Under the pieces are notes generated by a model, which was not told the DNA's origin, made no database searches, and was given only the letters and a program-made list of their open reading frames with translations. A stretch of DNA of 64,000 bases from Bifidobacterium oedipodis (lineage in GTDB: Bacteria > Actinomycetota > Actinomycetes > Actinomycetales > Bifidobacteriaceae): NCBI RefSeq assembly GCF_012932425.1, contig NZ_JAAIII010000001.1:310001-374000 (forward strand). Reading direction: 5' to 3'. The position numbers and the translations under genes are program-made. Numbering within the stretch: position 1 is the first letter of the stretch; the number at the start of each line of letters is the position of its first letter. Below, piece after piece: positions 52,370-61,783 of this stretch.

Positions 52370-52447
52370 CTGTGAAATAGGTTCACGCTTGTATTGCCGT
52401 CCGAAAAGGTGTACAGTCCGAAGTAAAGGTGAAAACCTATTTCACAG
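52370..52447. promoter_or_regulatory. Split 14-bp inverted repeat before the restriction operon
   Basis: CTGTGAAATAGGTT (52370-52383) and AACCTATTTCACAG (52434-52447) are exact complements 50 bp apart, in the 245-bp gap between the XRE gene and the operon. Likely paired operators allowing a DNA loop. Confidence 0.6.
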
Positions 52448-52480
52448 ATTATCGCGGATTGCGTTGAAGGAGCGTTGGCC

Positions 52481-54670
52481 ATGAGCGAGACGAAGAGCGT
52501 GAGCGAGAGCGCTGCTAAGGCACAGGGGACTGCGAACAAGCGTTCGCGTGTGCTGATTAATTCCTCTGATATCGCCATCATGGCGCAGGTCAGTAATGGG
52601 GCTGTGTCCAATTGGCGTAAGCGTGACGAGCGTTTTCCGCAGCCTGTGGAAGGCTCGAAGGGCAAGCCCCTGTTTGATTATGACGAAGTCGTGGCTTGGC
52701 TTGCGTCAGCAGGTAAGGTGTTTACCGAGCGGCGCTTTCAGCAGCAGCTGTGGACGCTGCGCGAAAGCTTGGGCGACGCTCTTTCGCCGGACAGTGCCAC
52801 GAATCTTATTGTGGCGTCCCTGTGCCTGAAGAAAGCGGCGGAAGTTTTTGGACTGGGGCGGGAGTGGGCCGCTCTTCAAGCTGGCTCGCAGGAAAGCGCA
52901 ATCAATGCAGTCTCGCAGTATGTACAAGCGGTGAAAGACGCCGACAACAAACAGGAGCGAGGGCCCAAACTGACACACGTTCTGGAAGAGTGGGAGCACC
53001 TGCTAAGCAATATCGCGCCTGGCGAGATCGTGACGGTGTTGGATTCTGTGGCTGAGTGCCCGGACGACAAGCTTGCCGAGTTCGCAGACGGTCTATTGAG
53101 TAAATCGATTCGTGAAGCCGGGCGAGCCGGGGGAGAGTTTGGATTTGTGGATTCAAAGGTATCCCGGTTCATCGCCGATCTTGCGGTGTCGGGGATGGCT
53201 GTCAAACAGCAAGATTCATACGAAGTCTATGACCCGGTATGCGGCATTAGCACAATAACCACGCAAATCGCGCAAGTAGCGGATAACGTTTCATTCCATG
53301 AAGCAGACGTCAACACATGGGCGGTGTTTATCGCCGAGGCCAGATTCTTTCTGCGCTTTGGCGTGACGGTACCGCTGAGAGTAACGCAATCTGATTGCCT
53401 CCATCATGACAGCTATCCTGCGCTGAAAGCCGACGTTGTTGTAATGGAGCCTCCTTTCAACATTCAGGTGGATGATATGGTCTCCTCGGATCCGCGGTGG
53501 CGCTATGGGCTGAGCGGAAGAATCGAGTTTGGATTCGGCTTTTTGCAGGATGCGATTGCTCATCTGAACAGTAATGGGCGTGCCTATGTGGCTACTCCGG
53601 GCGGAACACTTTCTCGACTAGGACGAGAGGGCGATATCCGACGCTGTCTAATTATGTCTGGATGCGTCGAGGCGATTATCGTGCTGCCTGCAAAGCTGCT
53701 ATTGAACACTGGAATTCCCGTATTCATTTGGGTACTGACAACTCCCGCTTCGCAGCGAAATGTCATCTATATGATTGACTGCTCTCGACCGGCGAAGACA
53801 GATCAGCAGCCAGGCCTGCCCACGAACCTCAGCAATCCTTCACGCGAATTCCTCGACGGTAATGTGGCGTGGAAAGCCGTGCCGGTCAAAGACATTCTTG
53901 CCGATTCCGATGCCTCACTTTCTCCAGTCAAGTGGTTGGAACCCGCGAGCGTTTCCGCGTCAATGATTGCTAAAAACAGCGAAGCGCTGTCCGTTGGCAT
54001 CCGTCAGACGTTGGCCAAAGTGGCTGATGCTTCATTCGTGCTCCGCAATCTGCCTGAACGACTGCCGGATATGGATAAGCTGCCTACAGTCACAGTGCAG
54101 GAGCTGATCTCACAAGGCAAGGCTGAACTCCTCATTGGAGATTGCAGCGACATTCGCTCGTCGGATTTGCCGGAGGATGCTATTCGTCCTGAAGATGTAT
54201 TGGATGATTTGCGCCGCTTGACCAGCGTTCCCCAAGCAAAGGGACCTGACGGACTTGGTGCGCGTACCGAGCCGAACGATATTCTGATCAGCACCTTGAG
54301 AGGAATACACGCCACTTTGGATGCTGTTGGCGGTCATCGTGTATCGAGGCATGTCCATGTCCTTCGTGTCGTTGACAAGTCATGGAGTCCCCAGTATCTC
54401 GCGTTGTGCGTGGAGGGTATGTGGAACACCGCAGCGCAGCAATCGCCCGCGGTCCGAGTACGGCCGAGCCAGATGCTGATTCCTGTAGCCGATGCGGCTA
54501 CGCAGCACGATATTCTCCGTGTTGCGGAAGCCAAGAAGGCGGCCAGTTTACTTGAACGGTTGACGGCGGAATATCTAGAGAACTACAGAAACGCGTTGCG
54601 CTACGGGTCGGATAGCAAGACATCCGATACTGTGGAGGCAGGGAATGGCGTTGGAAAGGAACAAGCATGA
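52481..54670 (+). CDS. HTH plus N6-adenine methylase-like protein with altered catalytic motif
   Basis: A 729-residue protein. The N-terminal part (about 30-85, SDIAIMAQVSNGAVSNWRKRD) is an AlpA/MerR-like winged helix. The middle is a class I methyltransferase resembling HsdM: motif I DPVCGIS (about 251), VVVMEPPF (about 322-326) where HsdM has NPPY/F. Glu replaces the usual Asn/Asp, so methyl transfer may be lost. GVTVPLRVTQSDCL and ATPGGTLSRLGREGDIRRCL, GCVEAIIVLPAKLLLNTGIPVFIWVL match HsdM C-terminal motifs. GAAGGAG lies nine bases before the ATG. It overlaps hsdM by four bases. A regulator or DNA-sensing paralogue of HsdM is my inference. Confidence 0.78.
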   Translation: MSETKSVSESAAKAQGTANKRSRVLINSSDIAIMAQVSNGAVSNWRKRDERFPQPVEGSKGKPLFDYDEVVAWLASAGKVFTERRFQQQLWTLRESLGDALSPDSATNLIVASLCLKKAAEVFGLGREWAALQAGSQESAINAVSQYVQAVKDADNKQERGPKLTHVLEEWEHLLSNIAPGEIVTVLDSVAECPDDKLAEFADGLLSKSIREAGRAGGEFGFVDSKVSRFIADLAVSGMAVKQQDSYEVYDPVCGISTITTQIAQVADNVSFHEADVNTWAVFIAEARFFLRFGVTVPLRVTQSDCLHHDSYPALKADVVVMEPPFNIQVDDMVSSDPRWRYGLSGRIEFGFGFLQDAIAHLNSNGRAYVATPGGTLSRLGREGDIRRCLIMSGCVEAIIVLPAKLLLNTGIPVFIWVLTTPASQRNVIYMIDCSRPAKTDQQPGLPTNLSNPSREFLDGNVAWKAVPVKDILADSDASLSPVKWLEPASVSASMIAKNSEALSVGIRQTLAKVADASFVLRNLPERLPDMDKLPTVTVQELISQGKAELLIGDCSDIRSSDLPEDAIRPEDVLDDLRRLTSVPQAKGPDGLGARTEPNDILISTLRGIHATLDAVGGHRVSRHVHVLRVVDKSWSPQYLALCVEGMWNTAAQQSPAVRVRPSQMLIPVADAATQHDILRVAEAKKAASLLERLTAEYLENYRNALRYGSDSKTSDTVEAGNGVGKEQA

Positions 54671-56394
54671 ACCAGCAGAGGATCGTGAATTTCATTTGGC
54701 AGGTGGCGGATCTGCTGCGCGGTGACTACAAGCAGCATGAGTATGGCGACATCATTTTGCCGTTTACGGTGCTGCGTCGTCTGGATTGCGTGTTGGAACC
54801 CACCAAGGACGTGGTGCTGGAAGCTGCAGAGAAAAGCATGACCACGAATCTTGTCGATTCAATACGTGATCAGATGTTGAAGAGAATCACCGGCGTGGGC
54901 TTTTACAACACCTCGCAGTACACCATGGGCAAACTGCATAACGATCCCAACAATATCGCGAAAAATCTTGAAAATTACATTCTCGGATTCTCTCAGGATG
55001 CTCGCGATGTGTTCGAGAAATTTGACTTTTCGAACAAAATCGCTTCCTTGGACGAGAGTGGACAGCTATTCCTAATCGTGGAAAAGTTCTGCACGGTCAA
55101 TCTTGGCCCTAATATCATTGACGATCTGCAGATGGGTAGCATTTACGAGGAGCTGATTCGGCGTTTTTCTGAGATGTCCAATGAAACCGCCGGTGAGCAT
55201 TTCAGCCCGCGCGATGGTCTGAAGCTGGCAGTTGACCTGTTGATTGATGGATGCGAAGACGATTTGAACAATCCTGATAAGGCGAGCACGGTGTATGATC
55301 CTTGTGCCGGTACGGGTGGCGCGTTGTCTTTGTTCAGGGATCGCGTGCATGAATACTCTACGGAGCATAGGGTGATCTGCTTTGGCCAGGAACTGAACCC
55401 GCAAACTTATGCAACATGTAAAGCCGATACTCTGCTTCGTGGTGGTGATGCGTCGCATATCGCATTCGGCAATACGCTAACGAACGATGCGTTTCCGGAT
55501 AATACCTTTGCCTTTCAAATCTCCAACCCTCCTTATGGCGTGGACTGGAAGAAATCAAAGAAGGAAGTAGAAGAAGAATACAAGACCAAGGGCATGCAGG
55601 GCCGTTTTGGCGCCGGTTTGCCCCGTATTAGCGACGGGCAGCTGCTGTTCATTGAACATATGGTGTCGCGTATGCGTGCGCCGGGGCTCGGTGGCGGGCG
55701 AATCGCCGTGTTCATGAATGGTTCACCCTTATTCACAGGTTCAGCTGGATCTGGCGAGAGTGATATTCGTCGTTGGCTGCTGGAGGAACGTGACCTGGTG
55801 GAAGCCATCGTTGCTATGCCTAATGACTTTTTCTATAACACCGGTATTGCTACATACATTTGGGTTTTGAACAACCAAAAGCCTGAGGAGCGTAAGGGTA
55901 AAGTACAGCTTATCAACGCTAATGGCGTATTCACCAAGATGCGTAAGTCCTTGGGGTCGAAGCGTAATGAGCTGTCCGACGAGCAAATCAAGGCTATAGT
56001 CCGCGAGTACCACGCGTTTGAGGAAAGCGAAACCTGCAAGATCTTCGACACCTCAGAATTCGGCTACACCACAATTACGGTAGAGCGTCCGCAACGTGAT
56101 GAGAACGGCAATGTCGTACGTGATAGGAGGGGCCATCCCAAGGCAGATGCGAAGCTGCGCGATACGGAGAACGTGCCGTTGAACGAGGATATTGACGAAT
56201 ACTTTGAACGCGAGGTCAAACCGTACGCACCTGATGCATGGCTGGACCGTAAGAAGGACAAGGTAGGATACGAAATCCCGTTCACCCGTTACTTCTACCA
56301 GTACACGCCGTTGCGCCCTTCGACTGAAATCGCTGAAGACATCAAGCAGCTGGAGACATCTATCTCCCAGCATCTTGCGGAATTGGGGTTGTGA
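54667..56394 (+). CDS. hsdM: Type I restriction-modification methylase subunit
   Basis: A 575-residue HsdM: N-terminal helical domain (IWQVADLLRGDYKQHEYG), motif I DPCAGTGGAL (from about 211), motif IV ISNPPYG (about 286-291), then GSGESDIRRWLLEERDLVEAIVAMPNDFFYNTGIATYIWVL. All catalytic residues are intact. It methylates adenine with HsdS and is needed for cleavage by HsdR. It overlaps the preceding gene by four bases (ATGA) and hsdS starts one base after its stop. Confidence 0.95.
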   Translation: MNQQRIVNFIWQVADLLRGDYKQHEYGDIILPFTVLRRLDCVLEPTKDVVLEAAEKSMTTNLVDSIRDQMLKRITGVGFYNTSQYTMGKLHNDPNNIAKNLENYILGFSQDARDVFEKFDFSNKIASLDESGQLFLIVEKFCTVNLGPNIIDDLQMGSIYEELIRRFSEMSNETAGEHFSPRDGLKLAVDLLIDGCEDDLNNPDKASTVYDPCAGTGGALSLFRDRVHEYSTEHRVICFGQELNPQTYATCKADTLLRGGDASHIAFGNTLTNDAFPDNTFAFQISNPPYGVDWKKSKKEVEEEYKTKGMQGRFGAGLPRISDGQLLFIEHMVSRMRAPGLGGGRIAVFMNGSPLFTGSAGSGESDIRRWLLEERDLVEAIVAMPNDFFYNTGIATYIWVLNNQKPEERKGKVQLINANGVFTKMRKSLGSKRNELSDEQIKAIVREYHAFEESETCKIFDTSEFGYTTITVERPQRDENGNVVRDRRGHPKADAKLRDTENVPLNEDIDEYFEREVKPYAPDAWLDRKKDKVGYEIPFTRYFYQYTPLRPSTEIAEDIKQLETSISQHLAELGL

Positions 56395-56395
56395 T

Positions 56396-57718
56396 ATGGA
56401 ACAGTATGCACAATACAAGCCCAGCGGCGTTGATTGGATTGGCGAGATTCCTGAGAGCTGGTCAGTGGGACGTGTGAAACACGTTTTGAAGGAACGTGAC
56501 GAACGTGTTGATGATGCTTCGTCAGATGAATTATTGTCAGTTTCGGAGTATTACGGTGTCGATTATCGAAAAAATCGTATTCGTGAAACACAAGTTCTTT
56601 CTCGTGCAGAATCTCTTTCTGGGTATAAGAAGTGCGAGAAGAACGATATTGTAATGAATATTATGCTTGCTTGGAAAGGTAGCCAGGCTCGTACTCCTTT
56701 TTCGGGAGTAGTGAGTCCTGCATATGCTGTTTTCAAACCAGAAAATGATGTAAACACAAGATACTTAAGTTATCTATTCAGGACCGATTTATATCGGGAA
56801 ATCTTCAGACAGAACTCAACTGGTATTATTGACTCAAGATTGCGTCTTTATCCTGAAGTCTTTTTACATCTTCCTTTTCATTACCCACCTGTAAACGAGC
56901 AAGTATTGATTGCTGATTATCTTGATGAGAAGACGAAGAAGATTGATGCTGCAATTGCGGATGTTGAAGCATCGATTGCGAAACTGGAGGAGTATCGCAA
57001 GTCCGTCATCTCTGAAGCGGTGACCAAAGGCCTTGACCCTACTATCCCCATGAAGGATTCCGGTAGCGACTGGATCGGTCTAATTCCTGAAGATTGGAGA
57101 TGCGGACCTTTAGGACATTTTGTTAATTTTCTTAGTGGATTCCCCTTTAAAGGTGAAGATTTAACGGCACAGGGTGAAGTTAGGGTTTTACGTGGGATAA
57201 ATCTTGGCGTAAATAATATCCGATGGAATGAATCCGCTTATGTTGCTCCTGAAGTAGTTCGGTCACTAGATGAGTGGCGCTTGAATAAGGGTGATTTGTT
57301 ATTAGGGCTTGATAGGCCTTGGATTAAGGCAGGAACACGTGTTTCGTTTGTTTCTGAGGATGATGCTGGCAGCTATTTGGTTCAGCGAATTGCTAAAATT
57401 ACGAAGAAGCAAGATGTGTCTTTAAAATTTGTCTGCTATTTATTGCAAACGGATTTGTTCTTTCAATCGATGAATACTGAAACAACTGGTGTAAGTGTCC
57501 CGCATATAAGTACACGACAAGTTGGATTGGTTTATTTCCCTATCCCGCCTTTATGCGTACAAGATAGAATCGTGAAATATCTTGATGAAGTTTGTGGCAA
57601 TCTTGCCGAATTGGTGAGTCGGAAAAATAAACTTTTGATGTTGCTCCAGAGTTACCGTCAATCGTTAATCAACGAATGCGTAACTGGCAAGGTCAAGGTT
57701 CCTGGCGTGGAGGGATGA
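56396..57718 (+). CDS. hsdS: Type I restriction-modification specificity subunit
   Basis: A 440-residue HsdS with two half-repeats. Each starts with a SG(V/S)DWIG(E/L)IPE(S/D)W block (about 13 and 222) followed by a target-recognition domain and a coiled-coil spacer (KKIDAAIADVEASIAKLEEYRKSVISEA; then ELVSRKNKLLMLLQSYRQSLINECVTGK). The recognition domains are clearly more AT-rich than the spacers and than hsdM/hsdR, a sign of exchange of recognition domains between strains. It determines the bipartite DNA target. No second specificity gene or invertase is in the window. Confidence 0.93.
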   Translation: MEQYAQYKPSGVDWIGEIPESWSVGRVKHVLKERDERVDDASSDELLSVSEYYGVDYRKNRIRETQVLSRAESLSGYKKCEKNDIVMNIMLAWKGSQARTPFSGVVSPAYAVFKPENDVNTRYLSYLFRTDLYREIFRQNSTGIIDSRLRLYPEVFLHLPFHYPPVNEQVLIADYLDEKTKKIDAAIADVEASIAKLEEYRKSVISEAVTKGLDPTIPMKDSGSDWIGLIPEDWRCGPLGHFVNFLSGFPFKGEDLTAQGEVRVLRGINLGVNNIRWNESAYVAPEVVRSLDEWRLNKGDLLLGLDRPWIKAGTRVSFVSEDDAGSYLVQRIAKITKKQDVSLKFVCYLLQTDLFFQSMNTETTGVSVPHISTRQVGLVYFPIPPLCVQDRIVKYLDEVCGNLAELVSRKNKLLMLLQSYRQSLINECVTGKVKVPGVEG

Positions 57719-57722
57719 TGAG

Positions 57723-60700
57723 ATGAATCGTCGTGCGGATCGAATTGGTGAATCCAAGTTCGAGGATGTTGTCGTCGAAGGTTTCCGTCATTGCGATGCG
57801 AATGGTAAAGAGCGCTGGTATCGCTTAGAACCGCCGCGAGGTGATGCGGGTACTGAATATCGGTTTTCTCGTGATTCCGGGATTGACGAACCGGCATTGC
57901 TGAATTTCCTGCGAGATACGCAGATCAAAGAAGTACAGAAGGTCGAGAGGCATTATGGTGGCGAATGGTGTCAGCAGGTCATTAATCGCTTGATCAAAGT
58001 CATCAACGATCAAGGTCTTTTGAAAACACTGCGTGACGGATTCTCCATGGTGCCGGGTGCGCATTTTCGTTTGGTGTGGTTCAAACCTAGCAACCAGTTG
58101 AATCCCGAACTAGTGCAAAACTATGAATTGAACCGCTTCGTTGTCACACGTCAGCTTCGTTTTGGCACCATGCCCAAAACCGCCAATGAGTCCATTGACG
58201 TGGTGCTCATGGTCAACGGTTTTCCTCTGGTCACGATGGAACTTAAGAATCATCAAACTGGGCAGAATGTGTTTGATGCCATTAATCAATACAAACAGCG
58301 GGATATGCGAGAACTGATCTTCAAACCGGATATGCGATCTCTCGTGCATTTCGCGGTCGATTCTGATCTTGCTTACATGACCACTAAGCTGGACGGGGAT
58401 AAGACGTTTTTTCTGCCATTCAACAAGGGCAACGGTAAGGATGGCGGCGGTAATCCGGCGAATTCTGATGGTGGATTCAAGACCGAGTATCTTTGGAAGG
58501 AGGTGCTGAATCCTGATTCGTTGCTGGAGATCATCGAAAAGTTTATCCAGATCGAATACAGAGGACAGGATTCCAAGCCTCAACTCCGTCAATGCCCGGC
58601 GAATATCAGTAAGGTGATCTTTCCTCGGTATCACCAACTCAATGTGGTACGCAAACTGGTTACCTCAACGCGTGACGAAGGACCAGGACACAACTATCTG
58701 ATTCAGCATTCGACTGGTTCCGGCAAGTCGAATTCCATTGCATGGCTAGCATACGAACTTTCGTCGCTGACTCAGCCCAATGGCGATGCGTTTTTCGACT
58801 CGATTATCGTGCTCACTGACCGTGTGATTTTGGATCGACAGCTACAGCGCAACATCACGGCCATGGCCCACAAAAACGGTGTGGTCAGAAAAGTCGAGCA
58901 TAATTCACATGAGTTGTTGGATGCTATCAACGCCGGTGTGCGCATCATTATCTCCACGATTCAGAAGTTTCCATATATCTATGAACAAACGAATGTTACT
59001 GGCCGTTCATTTGCCATCATCATCGACGAAGCCCATTCATCGCAAAGTGGTGAGGCACATCGCAAGACGAAGGAGGCTCTAGGCGATCATTCACGGGCGG
59101 ATGATTCGGGAATGGATGAGTATGCCGGCACACAGGTTGGTGAGCCGATTTCAGGTGATGAATTCGATATATGGAATGACAATGCGATTACTGAAGATCA
59201 AGACGATGCAGCTGTGCGCATCAAACGAGAGATGGACGCGCAAGGCACGCAATCCAACCTGTCGTTTTACGCGTTCACGGCTACGCCGAAGCCTGTAACG
59301 CTGGAAACATTTGGCCGTAAAGGTGAAGATGACCGGTATGAGGCTTTCGACCTGTATTCGATGAAACAGGCAATCGAAGAGGGCTTTATTCTGGATACGC
59401 TCAGGAACTATACGACGTTCCAAACGTATTTTGATCTAGTCAAGACCACTGCTGATGATCCGGACAAGTTGTCCGCAAGGGCTACGCGCAATTTGATGAA
59501 TTTCGTCAAGCTGCACGAAACCAATATTGAGATGAAGTCAAAGATTATCTTGGATCATTTCTGTTCTCGTGTAGCCGGTCTACTGCGTGGACAGGCCAAG
59601 GCAATGATTGTGACGGATTCGCGGGCCGCAGCCATCAAATATTATCGCTGTATTGAGAAGCTTAGTCAACAGAAGCAATTTAGAGCGGCAAGGCCTGTCG
59701 TCGCATTTAGCGGTTCCAAAGTAGTGGATGGTGAAGAGGCTAGTGAGGAGAGCCTGAATGGCTTCCCTTCACTGCAAATCGCCAAACGATTTGATACGGA
59801 CGAGTTCAACATCATGATTGTGGCGAACAAGTTCCAGACTGGATTCGACCAGCCGAAGTTGTGTGCGATGTACGTGGACAAGATGCTCACTGGCATTGCG
59901 GCGGTGCAAACGTTGTCTCGACTGAATCGCACTTATCCTGGCAAGGACGATCCGTTCGTGCTGGATTTCGTCAATTCGACGGACACGATTCAAGCTTCGT
60001 TCGAGCCGTATTACACGATCAGTGAGCTTGATCGCGCTACCGACCCCAATGCCGTTTATGATATGAAGACGGAACTAGACGGTTTCAATATCGTCGAGGA
60101 ATCGGATGTGGAGAAGCTTGCGGCAATCTGGTACGGCAAGCCAGACGCCTCGGTATTGCCGCAGGTGTTGCGGTTACTGTCGCCTGCAATCGACCGATTT
60201 AAGGATCTCAGCGATGACCGTCAAGATGAATACAAGCTTCGAGTCTCCAAGTTCGTGCGTTCCTACCTTTACATCACGCAGATGATTCGGTTGGATGATG
60301 AATACCTGCTCAAGTACAACACCTATTTGCAGTTCCTCAACCGTGAACTTATGCAGATTCGCCCAGATAATGACGGTGACGGTGACATTGATGGGGAAGT
60401 GGCTTTGGCGCATCTCTCCATCGAGAAGATCGGCACAAGCGCCATCGAACTCGAAGGCGGTGAGAAGCTGAAGAACGCCGGTGGTTCTGCCGGTGTGAAG
60501 AAGCCAGAGCCCAAGGAACCCCTGTCAGTTATCGTGCAGCGGTTGAATGATCTGTTTGGCACTGAATACGGAACCCCCACGCAGAAATTCGTTGAGGCCG
60601 TTGCCGAGAATCTTGACTCGGATGAGCGCTTGAAGCGACAAGCCCAAAACAACTCCCGCGCGGATTTCTCCGAACTGTTCCAAAACGCATTCACCGATGC

Positions 60701-60824
60701 TCTGCTGGACACCATGACCCAAAACCAGGAGCTCTTCACCCTCATCAGCGGCAACGCCGAGGCTCTGTCCGTCGTCAAAGACGGACTTTTCGACTACTTC
60801 TTCAACAAGGCGAATAAGGAGTGA
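57723..60824 (+). CDS. hsdR: Type I restriction-modification endonuclease/translocase subunit
   Basis: A 1033-residue HsdR. The nuclease domain has D...MELK (near 174, VTMELKNHQ); the Walker A is TGSGKSNS (near 332); DEAH is IIIDEAHSS (near 435); further motor motifs TATPKP, FQTGFDQPKL and QTLSRLNR follow. These are the DNA-translocating motor and cleavage functions. Four bases after hsdS. The C-terminal part (about 820-1033) is helical and may bind HsdM. No frameshift, so the system looks active. Confidence 0.95.
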   Translation: MNRRADRIGESKFEDVVVEGFRHCDANGKERWYRLEPPRGDAGTEYRFSRDSGIDEPALLNFLRDTQIKEVQKVERHYGGEWCQQVINRLIKVINDQGLLKTLRDGFSMVPGAHFRLVWFKPSNQLNPELVQNYELNRFVVTRQLRFGTMPKTANESIDVVLMVNGFPLVTMELKNHQTGQNVFDAINQYKQRDMRELIFKPDMRSLVHFAVDSDLAYMTTKLDGDKTFFLPFNKGNGKDGGGNPANSDGGFKTEYLWKEVLNPDSLLEIIEKFIQIEYRGQDSKPQLRQCPANISKVIFPRYHQLNVVRKLVTSTRDEGPGHNYLIQHSTGSGKSNSIAWLAYELSSLTQPNGDAFFDSIIVLTDRVILDRQLQRNITAMAHKNGVVRKVEHNSHELLDAINAGVRIIISTIQKFPYIYEQTNVTGRSFAIIIDEAHSSQSGEAHRKTKEALGDHSRADDSGMDEYAGTQVGEPISGDEFDIWNDNAITEDQDDAAVRIKREMDAQGTQSNLSFYAFTATPKPVTLETFGRKGEDDRYEAFDLYSMKQAIEEGFILDTLRNYTTFQTYFDLVKTTADDPDKLSARATRNLMNFVKLHETNIEMKSKIILDHFCSRVAGLLRGQAKAMIVTDSRAAAIKYYRCIEKLSQQKQFRAARPVVAFSGSKVVDGEEASEESLNGFPSLQIAKRFDTDEFNIMIVANKFQTGFDQPKLCAMYVDKMLTGIAAVQTLSRLNRTYPGKDDPFVLDFVNSTDTIQASFEPYYTISELDRATDPNAVYDMKTELDGFNIVEESDVEKLAAIWYGKPDASVLPQVLRLLSPAIDRFKDLSDDRQDEYKLRVSKFVRSYLYITQMIRLDDEYLLKYNTYLQFLNRELMQIRPDNDGDGDIDGEVALAHLSIEKIGTSAIELEGGEKLKNAGGSAGVKKPEPKEPLSVIVQRLNDLFGTEYGTPTQKFVEAVAENLDSDERLKRQAQNNSRADFSELFQNAFTDALLDTMTQNQELFTLISGNAEALSVVKDGLFDYFFNKANKE

Positions 60825-60826
60825 GC

Positions 60827-61783
60827 ATGGACATTAGCACAATCTCTCAAGACTTTAAAAATGCGCTTGCAGAATCCGACTGCTTTGAAAAGACCTCCCT
60901 TTTCTTTTTAAGAAATGATGACGGGGCTTTATATCGTTATGAAATTCAAACAGATGATAATGTGAAAAATACTCTATTAGAGAATCTTGGGAACCAATTA
61001 TGCTCTAATTCCTTTTTGAGGAACGAGCTTTGTGATTATGATATTGTAAGTCATTCCAAAGGTAGCATTGGCATTATTGACTTGGACAATGATGAAGCCA
61101 TTAAAGCAATAGTTGATAGCCTGACAGACGAAGAGTCTGTGAGTCATACGACATCCGGCATGGATGAGACCGCCTTTTCTGACTACGTAGTCGAGATTGG
61201 TGGTGATGAGCATTTCTATCAGGCCATTGGTAGTATTACTACAACATCAAAGTTAAAAAAATTTGGTTTCTTTGGAAACTTGAATGACAATAAACTGAAA
61301 TCTATTGATGAAGATGTTATTGGCTTAAATCAATTTGTTGATACATTTGTTATAGACAGGAAGTTGCTAATGGTTATAGGCACTCAAGGATTTGAAAGAG
61401 TGTTTGGGATGAAAGAGAGGTTTGCGGAAAAGGCGACCGAGGCTTTATCTGCCCCAACTATTCTTTCCCATATTGAAGGTGAAACATTAAAACAAATTTC
61501 CGCAAAAACTGAAAGCGGTGGAAGAATTGCTCGTAGAATTGCAAAAATAATGCAGGATGAAAAACGTCTGGAAGATTTCTTTGCAAATCGAGAAAAATAT
61601 AAAGCGATTCTGGAGAATGAAAGTCACCCATATGCAAAAAAATTTATTGGAGTTCATTTTGATCCTGTAACAGGTAAATTGTGCTCTGATTATGGAAAAG
61701 AAGAAAATCTAATTAATTTCATCTCTGATGCTTGTTATATGGCTGAAGTGTCTGGGCATCAAGGTTATGATGGGGCGCGTTGA
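60827..61783 (+). CDS. kwaB: Kiwa-like antiphage protein KwaB (DUF4868)
   Basis: A 318-residue protein matching DUF4868 in outline: LNQFVDTFVIDRKLLMVIGTQGFERVFGMKERF (about 166-198), the lid of the FERIF-type motif, followed by a helical C-terminal half. KwaB partners a membrane protein, KwaA, in the Kiwa defence system; the pair senses phage entry at the membrane and blocks phage DNA functions. Start ATG 60827 with AAGGAG; starts three bases after hsdR ends. Much more AT-rich than the host average. Order is kwaB then kwaA, whereas in E. coli kwaA comes first. Recognition is by eye. Confidence 0.7.
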   Translation: MDISTISQDFKNALAESDCFEKTSLFFLRNDDGALYRYEIQTDDNVKNTLLENLGNQLCSNSFLRNELCDYDIVSHSKGSIGIIDLDNDEAIKAIVDSLTDEESVSHTTSGMDETAFSDYVVEIGGDEHFYQAIGSITTTSKLKKFGFFGNLNDNKLKSIDEDVIGLNQFVDTFVIDRKLLMVIGTQGFERVFGMKERFAEKATEALSAPTILSHIEGETLKQISAKTESGGRIARRIAKIMQDEKRLEDFFANREKYKAILENESHPYAKKFIGVHFDPVTGKLCSDYGKEENLINFISDACYMAEVSGHQGYDGAR

